Positions 27,724 to 35,638 of a stretch of 47,069 bases of DNA are shown here, piece by piece; positions within the stretch are counted from its first letter, which is position 1, and every line of letters begins with the position of its first letter. Location of the stretch: contig NZ_JAUNLS010000018.1 of assembly GCF_030532325.1 (NCBI RefSeq), positions 1 to 47,069 of the forward strand. Direction: 5' to 3'. A program made the translations under genes and the position numbers. The notes below the pieces were generated by a model. It was not told where the DNA came from, searched no databases, and saw only the letters and a program-made list of their open reading frames with translations. This stretch comes from Corynebacterium sp. (GTDB lineage Bacteria > Actinomycetota > Actinomycetes > Mycobacteriales > Mycobacteriaceae).

Positions 27724-28851
27724 ATGACTGCGCAGAACCCCTTCCGCCCCACCTTCGGCGCCCCGCCCCTGTTTTGGGTGGGGCGCTCGGTTGTCCTCGA
27801 TACCTTCCGCGGGGCGCTGCACGCTCAGGCAGGAACCGCGGGCCGCTCGCTGGTCATCAGCGGTGCGCGCGGAATCGGCAAGACGGTCCTGCTCAACGAG
27901 CTCGAGGATATCGCCGAGACCCAGGGCTGGATCACGCTGCGCGCCTCCGGCCGCAGCACCATGGTCGAGGAGCTGGTCAACACCACCATCCCGCGCATCA
28001 TCGAGCGCCTCTCGCCCTCCGATAAGCGCAGAATCAACCGCCTAGGCATCGGCGGGGTGGGCTCCATCGGCATCGAGCACACTACCGAGGTGCCCTTCAC
28101 GCACAACCTCAACACCCGCCTGCGCGAGCTGCTGTCCCTGCTGCGCGGGGTGGGGGTGCTGCTTAGCATCGACGAGGTGCAAGACGCCCACACCGAGGAT
28201 CTCACCACCATCGCGGTGACCTATCAGGACCTCGTGCGCGACGAGCTGGACGTGGCGATTGTCGCCGCCGGGCTGCCGCAGGGCATCAACAAGCTGCTGG
28301 ATCTGCCCGGCGTGACCTTCCTGCGCCGCGCCCAGAAGTTCGTCCTTGGCCCGCTCTCCCCCGCCAACGCCGCCGAGGCCTTTACCGCCACCGCCGCCAA
28401 CTCCGGGCTGCAGTTCACCGGGCCCGCCGTCAGCGCCGCCGTGGAGCTCTCCCGCGGCTACCCCTACCTGGTCCAGCTGGTGGGCTCCCTGGCGTGGTCG
28501 CGCGCCGAGCGCCTGGGCACGAGCCACATCGAGGCCGAGCACGTGGAGGCGATTTCCCAGCAGGCCATCACCACCCTGGGAGTCCAGGTGCATCAGCCGG
28601 CCACCACGGCCCTGCCGCCGGCGCAGCGCGAGTTCCTCGAGGCCATGTCCGCGGTCATCACCGGCGGTGTGGCGGACATCGCGGACATCGCTGCGCACCT
28701 CCAGCGCACGGTCCGCTCGTTATCGGCCACGCGCCAGCGGCTTATCGACGCCGACCTCATCGAACCCATCGCCCACGGCCAGCTCCAATTCGTCATCCCC
28801 TACATGGAGCGCTACTTCACCGGAACGGACCGGCTGGGGAGAGTCGACTAG
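27724..28851 (+). CDS. P-loop ATP-binding protein, AAA/STAND-like
   Basis: 375 aa. Walker A GARGIGKT is at residues 47-54 and Walker B VLLSIDEVQDA near 148. A sensor-like VAIVAAGLPQGIN lies near 185. A helical lid (GYPYLVQLVGSLAWSRAERL) and a C-terminal winged helix (ADIAAHLQRTVRSLSATRQR, LIDADLIEPIAHGQLQFVIP) follow. The architecture resembles Orc/Cdc6-like and STAND signalling ATPases found as solitary accessory genes. Function unknown. It is preceded by the 9-bp repeat array, and no partner gene is adjacent. Confidence 0.8.
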   Translation: MTAQNPFRPTFGAPPLFWVGRSVVLDTFRGALHAQAGTAGRSLVISGARGIGKTVLLNELEDIAETQGWITLRASGRSTMVEELVNTTIPRIIERLSPSDKRRINRLGIGGVGSIGIEHTTEVPFTHNLNTRLRELLSLLRGVGVLLSIDEVQDAHTEDLTTIAVTYQDLVRDELDVAIVAAGLPQGINKLLDLPGVTFLRRAQKFVLGPLSPANAAEAFTATAANSGLQFTGPAVSAAVELSRGYPYLVQLVGSLAWSRAERLGTSHIEAEHVEAISQQAITTLGVQVHQPATTALPPAQREFLEAMSAVITGGVADIADIAAHLQRTVRSLSATRQRLIDADLIEPIAHGQLQFVIPYMERYFTGTDRLGRVD

Positions 28852-28852
28852 A

Positions 28853-28876
28853 GCGGTTGGCTCAAGGAGCCCCCGC
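28853..28876. terminator. Bidirectional terminator-like hairpin
   Basis: GGCTC (28859-28863), AAG, GAGCC (28867-28871) form the inner stem. GCGG and CCGC extend it with a small bulge. It lies right after the ATPase stop and before the convergent MetE-like stop. Confidence 0.5.
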
Positions 28877-28904
28877 TAGCTCACGCCGCGCCGATAAACC
28901 CCGT

Positions 28905-29816
28905 CTAGAGGTCCCCGGCGTCGCGCTCGAGCATGCCGGCGGTCGCCGCCGCCGAGCGCAGCGTGGCCGCATTCGCCGCGACCGGATAGACGTCCACGTG
29001 ATCCACCAGCAACTCGCGCGGCATGCCCATGCGGTCGAAATGACGAGCAATGGCTATCGCCTCGGCGCGGGCATCCCTGCCTGCAACGCCGAAGCCGATG
29101 CGCTTACCCGCGCTGAGGTGCTCGCCGAGGCCGTCGAAGTGCTCGCCGGTGTCGAGCCCAGCGAAGTCAGTGAGGAAGGTGCCTGCCGCGCGGGCGGCCT
29201 CCCACACCGGCGGTGCGTAGAGGTACTCGGCCTCGAAGGGCGCCAGCCGCTCGAGTGCCGCCTCGGCCGGCAGCGGCGGGATGGTATCAAAGTCCGTGGT
29301 GCCGGGCACCTGCCCCGCAATAAGCTGCGCCAGCAGTGGCTCGTCGAGCTGCACCGCCACCTCGGCATGGAAGCGACGGGCCACGTCGGCCGCGTGCTCG
29401 GCCACGCCTGCGCGCAGGGCCTCGGTGAGTTCCTCTAGCGCGCCGCGATCTGTGAGCACCCGGTGCCCATTGGAGAGCTCAATGCTCGCCGCCAGCGACC
29501 ACGGGCCCATCGCTTGCACCTTGATGCGCTGCACGCTCTCGCCCCAGGCCTCCTGGATCTCGTCGAGATCGCGCTCCAACCTGTCCCAGATCCTGCGAGT
29601 AAGCAGCTGCGGGCGCGCGGTCATCCGCCACGCGCGTGGGCCGCGGTCAATGCTGATGGCCGCGAGCATGCTGGCGGTGCGCCCCACCGCATCCGATCCC
29701 AGCCCACGCTGCGGGAGCTGCGGGATGGCGGGCAGCTGGCCTGTCTCCCCCATGATGATGTCGGCGGCCTCGGCAATGGACAGGCCCGGCATGGGGCCGC
29801 GTGCAAACCCAGTCAT
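28905..29816 (-). CDS. MetE-like (B12-independent methionine synthase family) protein
   Basis: 303 aa, a single UROD/MetE-like TIM barrel with QAMGPWSLAASIEL near residue 100 and a VAVQLDEPLLAQLI strand near 155. The protein contains no cysteine at all, so the zinc ligands of true methionine synthases are missing and that activity is unlikely. Its ATG directly abuts the mnmA stop (TAG then ATG), implying translational coupling. Homologues in the same neighbourhood exist in mycobacteria (Rv3015c, from memory). Function unknown. Confidence 0.75.
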   Translation of the reverse strand: MTGFARGPMPGLSIAEAADIIMGETGQLPAIPQLPQRGLGSDAVGRTASMLAAISIDRGPRAWRMTARPQLLTRRIWDRLERDLDEIQEAWGESVQRIKVQAMGPWSLAASIELSNGHRVLTDRGALEELTEALRAGVAEHAADVARRFHAEVAVQLDEPLLAQLIAGQVPGTTDFDTIPPLPAEAALERLAPFEAEYLYAPPVWEAARAAGTFLTDFAGLDTGEHFDGLGEHLSAGKRIGFGVAGRDARAEAIAIARHFDRMGMPRELLVDHVDVYPVAANAATLRSAAATAGMLERDAGDL

Positions 29817-30911
29817 CTATGCGGCTCGTGAGGTTGCGCAAATGGTGCCCGAACCCAGCACGATATCGCCCAGCTCGTCGGTGCTCGGCAGGTAGAGCAC
29901 GGCCGCCTGCCCGCGGGCCACGCCCTGCAGCGGCTCCTTGAGTTCGAGCACCATGCGGTCAGCCTCGCGGTCAACGTGCGCGCGGCATGGCACCACCGAA
30001 CCGTGGGCGCGCACCTGCACCTCGCAGTCAAACTCCCCCTCCATGGCCGGGTGGAGGTACTTGAGGCGGTCGGCCTCAATGCCGCTGACGCTAAGATCCG
30101 CGCGCGAGCCGACGGTCACCGTGCCGGACTCGGCGTCGATGTCCGTGACGTAGCGCGGGCTGCCGTCGGCGGTCGGGGTCTTAATGTCCAGCCCCTTGCG
30201 CTGGCCAATGGTGAAATTCCACGCGCCGTCGTGTTCCTTGAGCTCCTGGCCCTCCGTGTCTACGATCATGCCCGGGCGCATGCCGATGGACTTGCCCAGG
30301 AAGGCCTGGGTGTTGCCGTCCGGGATGAAGCAGATGTCGTAGGAGTCGGGCTTGGTGGCCGTTGAGAAGCCATGCTTCTTGGCCTCCTCGCGTATCTGGG
30401 GCTTGGGCGTATCGCCGATCGGAAAGAAGCAGTGATCCAGCTCCTCCTTGGTGATGACCCCCAGCACGTAGGACTGATCCTTGTTCTCATCAAGGGAGCG
30501 GCGCATGTAGCCGTTCTCATCGATGGTGGCGTAGTGGCCGGTGGCCACGGCATCGAAGCCCAGCGCCATGCCCTTGCGCAGCAGCGCAGCGAACTTGATC
30601 TTCTCGTTGCAGCGCAAGCACGGGTTCGGGGTCTCACCGCGGGCGTAGGAGTCCACGAAGTCCCCGATGACGGCCTCCTTGAATTCCTCGGAGAAGTCCC
30701 ACACGTAAAAGGGAATGCCCAGTTTGTCGCACACGCGGCGGGCATCGGCAGAATCCTCCAGGGAGCAGCAGCCGCGGGCCTTCTCTCGGGTTTGCTGGGC
30801 GTCCTTGTGCAGCGCGAGGTGGACCCCCACCACGTCGTGACCGGCCTCGACGGCGCGGGCCGCCGCAACGGAGGAATCCACGCCGCCGGACATTGCTACT
30901 AGAACTCGCAT
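29817..30911 (-). CDS. mnmA: tRNA-specific 2-thiouridylase
   Basis: Inserts sulfur at U34 of Lys, Glu and Gln tRNAs using persulfide from a cysteine desulfurase (iscS is 6 kb away). 364 aa. The ATP-pyrophosphatase loop is [12 protein letters not shown] at the N-terminus. Catalytic cysteines are in [12 protein letters not shown] and [14 protein letters not shown] 30911 chosen: CATACT lies 7 nt upstream and the family starts at this Met; the upstream 12 codons are not conserved. Confidence 0.95.
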   Translation of the reverse strand: MRVLVAMSGGVDSSVAAARAVEAGHDVVGVHLALHKDAQQTREKARGCCSLEDSADARRVCDKLGIPFYVWDFSEEFKEAVIGDFVDSYARGETPNPCLRCNEKIKFAALLRKGMALGFDAVATGHYATIDENGYMRRSLDENKDQSYVLGVITKEELDHCFFPIGDTPKPQIREEAKKHGFSTATKPDSYDICFIPDGNTQAFLGKSIGMRPGMIVDTEGQELKEHDGAWNFTIGQRKGLDIKTPTADGSPRYVTDIDAESGTVTVGSRADLSVSGIEADRLKYLHPAMEGEFDCEVQVRAHGSVVPCRAHVDREADRMVLELKEPLQGVARGQAAVLYLPSTDELGDIVLGSGTICATSRAA

Positions 30912-31027
30912 GCCTAACAGTATGGACTCCTCGTGAGCACAGTCCAAACGCTCCCGTCTGGCTCAGTCCACGCCTTCTCAGTCCACGCAATTCGGCGCCC
31001 GCGCGTGCTGCGACTAGTTCTGGGGCA

Positions 31028-31915
31028 ATGGGTAGAAAACGAGGCAGCGGAGGTTCCAGCAGCGCAGGCGCGGGCAAAGCGACGAAGAGCATCGCGGGCA
31101 CCTACGCCATTTCCACTGGGGAGCTCGTGGTGGAGGCGGACACCTTCCGGGAGGATGCCTACATCCTCAACATCAACGGGGTTCCTTCCTCGCACATCGT
31201 GCTGGGCCAGCCGCGCGAGCTGGAGTTCGAGTACATGCGCTGGATCGCCGCTGCCTTGGAGTCCCTCTCACCTGGCAGGCGCCTGTTGCACCTGGGCGGC
31301 GGGGGCTGCTCGCTGCCACGGTATGTCGCGGACCTGTGGCCGGATTCCCACAACACCGTGGTGGAGCTCGACGCTCGCCTGGGCGAGCTCATCCGCGAGC
31401 TCTTCGATATCCCCAAGGCCCCGCGGGTCAAGATCCGCGCCGGCGAGGCCAGGGAGGTCACCGAGGGCTTCCCGCCTGGGCGCTTCGACGTCATCATCCG
31501 CGACGTCTTCGCCGGTGCCGAAACACCGCAGCCGCTGACCACGGTGGAGTTTTTCCACCACGCCCACCGGGTGCTTAGCCCGGGCGGGCTCTACGTGGCC
31601 AACTGCGGCGATCACTCGGATCTGCGCGGGGCAACCGCGGAGCTGGCCGGAATGCGGGAGGTCTTCGAGCACGTCGCGTGCATTGCCGATCCCCCTATGC
31701 TCAAGGGTCGGCGCTACGGCAACATCATCCTCATTGGCTCCGACGCCGAACTACCCGCCGAGGGCTCGCCGGAGGCCGCCGCCCTGGCCAAGCCCCTGCT
31801 CTCCGGGGCGGTTCCCGCCCACTACAAGGACGAGGCGTGGACGCGCAGGTTCATCGACGCCGCGCAGCCGCGCTGGGATCCTCCGGTAAAATCTGCTGAG
31901 GTCAGCGCCGACTAG
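31028..31915 (+). CDS. Spermidine-synthase-like class I SAM-binding protein
   Basis: 295 aa. A basic, Ser/Gly-rich start (MGRKRGSGGSSSAGAGKATK) precedes a Rossmann core: motif I RRLLHLGGGGCSLPRYVADL, acidic VVELDARLGELIREL, then FDVIIRDVFAGAETPQPLTT, the typical DxF/xG turn of the spermidine synthase fold. Many actinobacterial members are fused or orphan and not proven to make polyamines. ATG 31028 fits with GGGG just upstream. The frame is open further 5', but that part overlaps mnmA antisense. It shares a CTAG stop with the convergent muramidase. Confidence 0.75.
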   Translation: MGRKRGSGGSSSAGAGKATKSIAGTYAISTGELVVEADTFREDAYILNINGVPSSHIVLGQPRELEFEYMRWIAAALESLSPGRRLLHLGGGGCSLPRYVADLWPDSHNTVVELDARLGELIRELFDIPKAPRVKIRAGEAREVTEGFPPGRFDVIIRDVFAGAETPQPLTTVEFFHHAHRVLSPGGLYVANCGDHSDLRGATAELAGMREVFEHVACIADPPMLKGRRYGNIILIGSDAELPAEGSPEAAALAKPLLSGAVPAHYKDEAWTRRFIDAAQPRWDPPVKSAEVSAD

Positions 31916-33135
31916 TTGAGGGCCTGGTTGACCGCGCCGGCCACCTGGACGTGATCCACGTCCGGGGTCTCCACGCCGGCGGCGTCGGCCATCTCGGAGG
32001 CGGCAGCGACGTCCTCGGCGTCGACCTCGATGTCGGACACAGCCGCGGCGTTGCTCTCATCGCCACCCTGATCGGCGGCGCCTGCCTCCGGGGCGGCGCC
32101 GGTGTTGGCAGAGCTCATCTGCTGCAGATGATCGGCGTTGTCTAGGAAGATGGCCAGGTCGCTCACGGTGGCGTCGTTGCTGATGAGCTTCTGCAGGTCA
32201 TCGGTGGTGATGGCGCCGTCGTTGAGCAGCTGCTCGGCCTGGGTGGCCAGGCCCTGCGGGTCGATGCTGATGCCGGCGTCGGCAGCCGCGTCCACCACCG
32301 CGGGCATGAGGGCGGCACCGGCGGCCAGGGCGATAATCGCGCCGATGAGCGCGGTGGCGTCCTCGCCGAGGTCCAGGCCAGGCACGGTCATCTCACGCAG
32401 CACACCGCCGAAGTCGATGTAGTTGCCGGCGGAGAAGGACTCCAGCTGGGCGTGGGTGCCGTTGAAGAGGTTCATGTCCACGTCGGTCTCCACGCCGGCC
32501 ACGCGGCCGGAGCCGGAGCGCTGCCAGAAGGCCAGCTTGTCCCAGCCGCCGACGGGCTCCGGGGCGGTGTCCTGATAGGCGGCCAGCCACAGCGGGTACT
32601 CGGAGAACTCGGTGGTGTTGCCCATCTCGCCCATCCAGAAGTACTTGTAGGTGTAGAGCATCGGGGTGCGGCCGGTGAGGTGCTTGACCTCAGTCATAAA
32701 GGTGTCAATCCACTCGGTCAGCTGCGCCTGGCTCAGCCCTTCGCTGACCTCGATGTCGAGCACCGGCGGCAGGGTCTGGCCGGGCACCAGCGCGATCTGG
32801 GATGCGAAGTTGGCAGCCTGGTACTTGGCGTCGCCAGCGGGGCGGGCGTAGTGGTAGGCGCCCACCTTAAGCCCAGCCACGCGGGCGGCGTTGGCGTCGC
32901 CCACGAACTTCTCGTTGACGTAGCCAGTGCCCTCGGTGGCCTTGACAAAGGCGTAGGACTGGCCGTCGGACTTCACGGCGTTCCAGTCGATGCCACGCAG
33001 CGAGGCGTGGTTGTTGGAGGAGACGTCGATGCCCGAGGGCGCGGTGGACGGGATTGCGGCGGCAGGGGACAAGGAAAGTGTCAGGGCAGTCACAGCGGAA
33101 ACGGCGATGGCAACAAGGCGGCGTGCATAGGTCAT
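31912..33135 (-). CDS. Secreted GH25 muramidase (lysozyme)
   Basis: 407 aa. Signal peptide MTYARRLVAIAVSAVTALTL to SPAAA near residue 27. The GH25 domain spans about 35-240, with catalytic acids in GIDVSSNNH and PPVLDIEVSEG, plus YHYARP and DVDMNLFNG. It cleaves the MurNAc-GlcNAc bond of peptidoglycan. The C-terminal roughly 165 residues contain a hydrophobic Ala-rich stretch (ATALIGAIIALAAGAALMPA) and an acidic tail without known cell-wall repeats. ATG 33135 is preferred over GTG 33144 because of the promoter spacing. Confidence 0.9.
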   Translation of the reverse strand: MTYARRLVAIAVSAVTALTLSLSPAAAIPSTAPSGIDVSSNNHASLRGIDWNAVKSDGQSYAFVKATEGTGYVNEKFVGDANAARVAGLKVGAYHYARPAGDAKYQAANFASQIALVPGQTLPPVLDIEVSEGLSQAQLTEWIDTFMTEVKHLTGRTPMLYTYKYFWMGEMGNTTEFSEYPLWLAAYQDTAPEPVGGWDKLAFWQRSGSGRVAGVETDVDMNLFNGTHAQLESFSAGNYIDFGGVLREMTVPGLDLGEDATALIGAIIALAAGAALMPAVVDAAADAGISIDPQGLATQAEQLLNDGAITTDDLQKLISNDATVSDLAIFLDNADHLQQMSSANTGAAPEAGAADQGGDESNAAAVSDIEVDAEDVAAASEMADAAGVETPDVDHVQVAGAVNQALN

Positions 33136-33142
33136 GCGCGCC

Positions 33143-33170
33143 ACAGTACCGGCTTAGTCCCATTTGTCAC
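33143..33170 (-). promoter_or_regulatory. Promoter of the GH25 muramidase gene
   Basis: On the minus strand GTGACA (33170-33165), a 16-bp spacer and TACTGT (33148-33143) form the best -35/-10 pair in the window. TACTGT is 7 nt before the ATG, so the mRNA should be leaderless. Confidence 0.65.
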
Positions 33171-33202
33171 GTTCACAACACGCGAAACATAGATAACTTT
33201 CT

Positions 33203-35638
33203 TCACACTTGCCGCACACGGGCACGAGCCTGGCGCCAGGCCTTCACCGCGCGGGCGGCGTCAGCAGGGCGCATCTGCGGCAGGTAGGCATGCGCCACCG
33301 CCATACCGATGGCCGGCAAGGCCAGCTCGTCCTCGTAGACCACATACCAGGTGTGCTCCTGCGGCTGGAACTTGCGCTTCGAGGCCGCCAAGGAACGAAA
33401 GCCGTACACCGGCTCCATGCCCTGCCCCAGCCGAGCGAGCAGAGCGTCCACCAGGCCGGGGTTCTCCGGGTGCGCAGCTAGCGGGGCGCCCGAGAGCGAA
33501 ATCCACCCGCAGCCCTCCTCCTTGGCCACAAGGAGCGCCTCGGAGATGAGAAACTCCATGACTCCCTTGAAGCCGCCCTCCGCTCGCCGCATGACGTCAA
33601 GGGTGTAGCCCACCAAGCGCCCCTCCTCGCGCACCGGCAGCCAAGAGGTCACCCCGTGCAGCGCGCCTTGCTTATCCACACCCACCAGCAGCCGCGTGCC
33701 CGGCACCTGCATCTCGGCCAGCCCGCCAAGGGTAAAGCCCATCTCGGGCAGGGCCTTGTCCACCACCCAGGACTCGGAAAGCTCGCTGATGCGCGATTGC
33801 ATTACCAGGCTCAGCTCCTCCCACGTACTCCAGTAAGTCCGTACTCCTTCCGTGACTGCACGGTTGCGGGCGGTGCGCACGTTCTGGAACTTCTTGCCCT
33901 TAAAGTCCGCGTGCTCGGTGGAGAGCACGGCCTCCTCGGCGACCTCCACGCGGCTAAAGCCGGGACGCTGAAACGAAGCCCCCACTGAGTACCAGGCAGG
34001 CCGCAGCCCCTGCTCGCGGGCGAAGGCCTCAAACTCCTCGGCCACCTGCGCGCGCTCGCACCCCACCGGCTCCCCCAGCGTCAGCGCTACCCCGCCCCAG
34101 GCCCGATAGGCCACGTAGCCCGTACCGGCCGCGTTAAAGAAGTAGCGGTTTCCCGGCCACAGGGACATGAAAGAGAGGTGGTCGCCACTGCCCTGATCCA
34201 GCACCGCGCGGGCCCGGGCACGGGTAGCCTCGGCCGCCGGATCCGCCGGGGTGGCGAACATCCGGTAGGCCACCCAGGCCACCGCGAGCCACAGCACCGT
34301 GCCCGTCCACTCGTAGAGCATCCAGCTCGCCGCGCTGTTCGGGACCATCCAGTAGGGAAACATCAGCCCCACCACCGGCGGGAGGAAGCGCAGGGGCAAC
34401 TCGCCGAGGATCTCCGGCCAGCCAGCCCCACCCAGGAAGGACTCGCGCAGCCCGTAGGCTCCGGCGCACCACACGCCCGCACACAGCGCCGCCACCGCCA
34501 GCACCCGGCGCAGGGCGCGGCGCAGCTCAGCGCGGGATTCGCGCACGCTGAAGGCCCGCCGGTTCCACAGCAGAACCACCAGGCAGGCCAGCCACGGCAG
34601 TACCACCGTGGCGAGGTTCACCCCGTAGAGCACTATCCCGTCAGCATCAAGATCCGCCAGCTGCGTCAAGAGCACAGCCATGACAATGGGCTGGATGGCA
34701 CAGGCCGCCCACCACGCCGCGCGCCGGCCGCGCATGAGCCCGAAGCACACCACCAACTGGATCACCGCAGGCATGAGGTTGGCCACCAGCGGCCCGAGCC
34801 CGGAGACGCGGCTGAAATCCACCGCCTCCCGGCACAGCTGCGAGGCGCTATCCGCCGCGCAGGCCGCCTGCGCCTGGTAGGCCGATACGTCACCGGACCA
34901 CATCAACTGGGTCACCGGGCTGAAGGGCCCCTCCGCGGCCGGGTTGAGCGCCACCAACAGCGGGCCCAGCGCCACCGCCCCCACCACGATGGCGGTGAGT
35001 ACGCGCTTCTCGCTTGTCGACGCCCACCCCACCGGCATCACCCCGCCTTCCGCACGCCCCCGGCACAGCAGCGCCCAGGCGATGCCCGCTGCGATCGACA
35101 TGAACGCTGCGGTGGTACCGAGGACGTCGGCAAGCGAGCCCGAGTACAGCGCCATGGTGGCCATGAGCGCGAGGATGACCACGCGCACGCGGCGCTGCCA
35201 CAGCCGCGGCATCCACGCCGAGGCGCAGCCCGCCGCACCTACGATGAACGCGATGGGGGTCAGCTGCGTGGAGTGCAGGAGGTCCTCGCCCCAGCGGTTG
35301 AGCCCGGCCAGCTCGATACCGCGGGCGGCCACCAGAGCGACGGGCACTGCGAGCAGCTCGATGCCCAGCCCCGCCAGCAGCATGCCCCGCGATCCCAGCA
35401 CCCGCTCCGCGGGAATGCACAGCGCCAGGGCCAGAAGGCTCAGCGAGGCCAGCCCGCCGAGCGTGGAGGCTGTCAAGAGCGCAGGCAGGACCGGCGGGAG
35501 CACCCCGCGCGCGGCAAAGGCCAGCCACATGCTCAGCAGCAGGCCGCAGGTGACGGGGACACCGGCGGCGAGCGTGCGGGCGCGCCACAGCGCGGCAGGG
35601 ATGGTCTTGGTGAATGTCTCAGAGGTGAACATCGTCAT
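33203..35638 (-). CDS. Aminoacyl-phosphatidylglycerol synthase, MprF-like
   Basis: 811 aa. The N-terminal roughly 450 residues hold about 12-13 hydrophobic helices (flippase-like and synthase membrane part). The C-terminal cytoplasmic DUF2156 domain (about 480-790) has LSFMSLWPGNRYFFNAAGTG, YRAWGGVALTLGEPVG and WISLSGAPLAAHPENPG. It transfers an amino acid from aminoacyl-tRNA to phosphatidylglycerol, lowering membrane charge. In C. glutamicum a similar protein makes alanyl-PG and is paired with an esterase (from memory), as here. ATG 35638 has GGAG 6 nt upstream and overlaps the esterase 3' end by 20 nt. Confidence 0.85.
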   Translation of the reverse strand: MTMFTSETFTKTIPAALWRARTLAAGVPVTCGLLLSMWLAFAARGVLPPVLPALLTASTLGGLASLSLLALALCIPAERVLGSRGMLLAGLGIELLAVPVALVAARGIELAGLNRWGEDLLHSTQLTPIAFIVGAAGCASAWMPRLWQRRVRVVILALMATMALYSGSLADVLGTTAAFMSIAAGIAWALLCRGRAEGGVMPVGWASTSEKRVLTAIVVGAVALGPLLVALNPAAEGPFSPVTQLMWSGDVSAYQAQAACAADSASQLCREAVDFSRVSGLGPLVANLMPAVIQLVVCFGLMRGRRAAWWAACAIQPIVMAVLLTQLADLDADGIVLYGVNLATVVLPWLACLVVLLWNRRAFSVRESRAELRRALRRVLAVAALCAGVWCAGAYGLRESFLGGAGWPEILGELPLRFLPPVVGLMFPYWMVPNSAASWMLYEWTGTVLWLAVAWVAYRMFATPADPAAEATRARARAVLDQGSGDHLSFMSLWPGNRYFFNAAGTGYVAYRAWGGVALTLGEPVGCERAQVAEEFEAFAREQGLRPAWYSVGASFQRPGFSRVEVAEEAVLSTEHADFKGKKFQNVRTARNRAVTEGVRTYWSTWEELSLVMQSRISELSESWVVDKALPEMGFTLGGLAEMQVPGTRLLVGVDKQGALHGVTSWLPVREEGRLVGYTLDVMRRAEGGFKGVMEFLISEALLVAKEEGCGWISLSGAPLAAHPENPGLVDALLARLGQGMEPVYGFRSLAASKRKFQPQEHTWYVVYEDELALPAIGMAVAHAYLPQMRPADAARAVKAWRQARARVRQV

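Noticed and set aside
27604-27822. 72-codon minus-strand frame over the 9-bp repeat array
   Set aside because: Its translation is produced by the repeat itself (period divisible by three) and it overlaps the ATPase start; no independent coding evidence.
33155-33180. GlxR/CRP-type operator before the muramidase gene
   Set aside because: TGTGA-like half sites are present, but the spacing (3 bp) does not match the TGTGA-N6-TCACA pattern.
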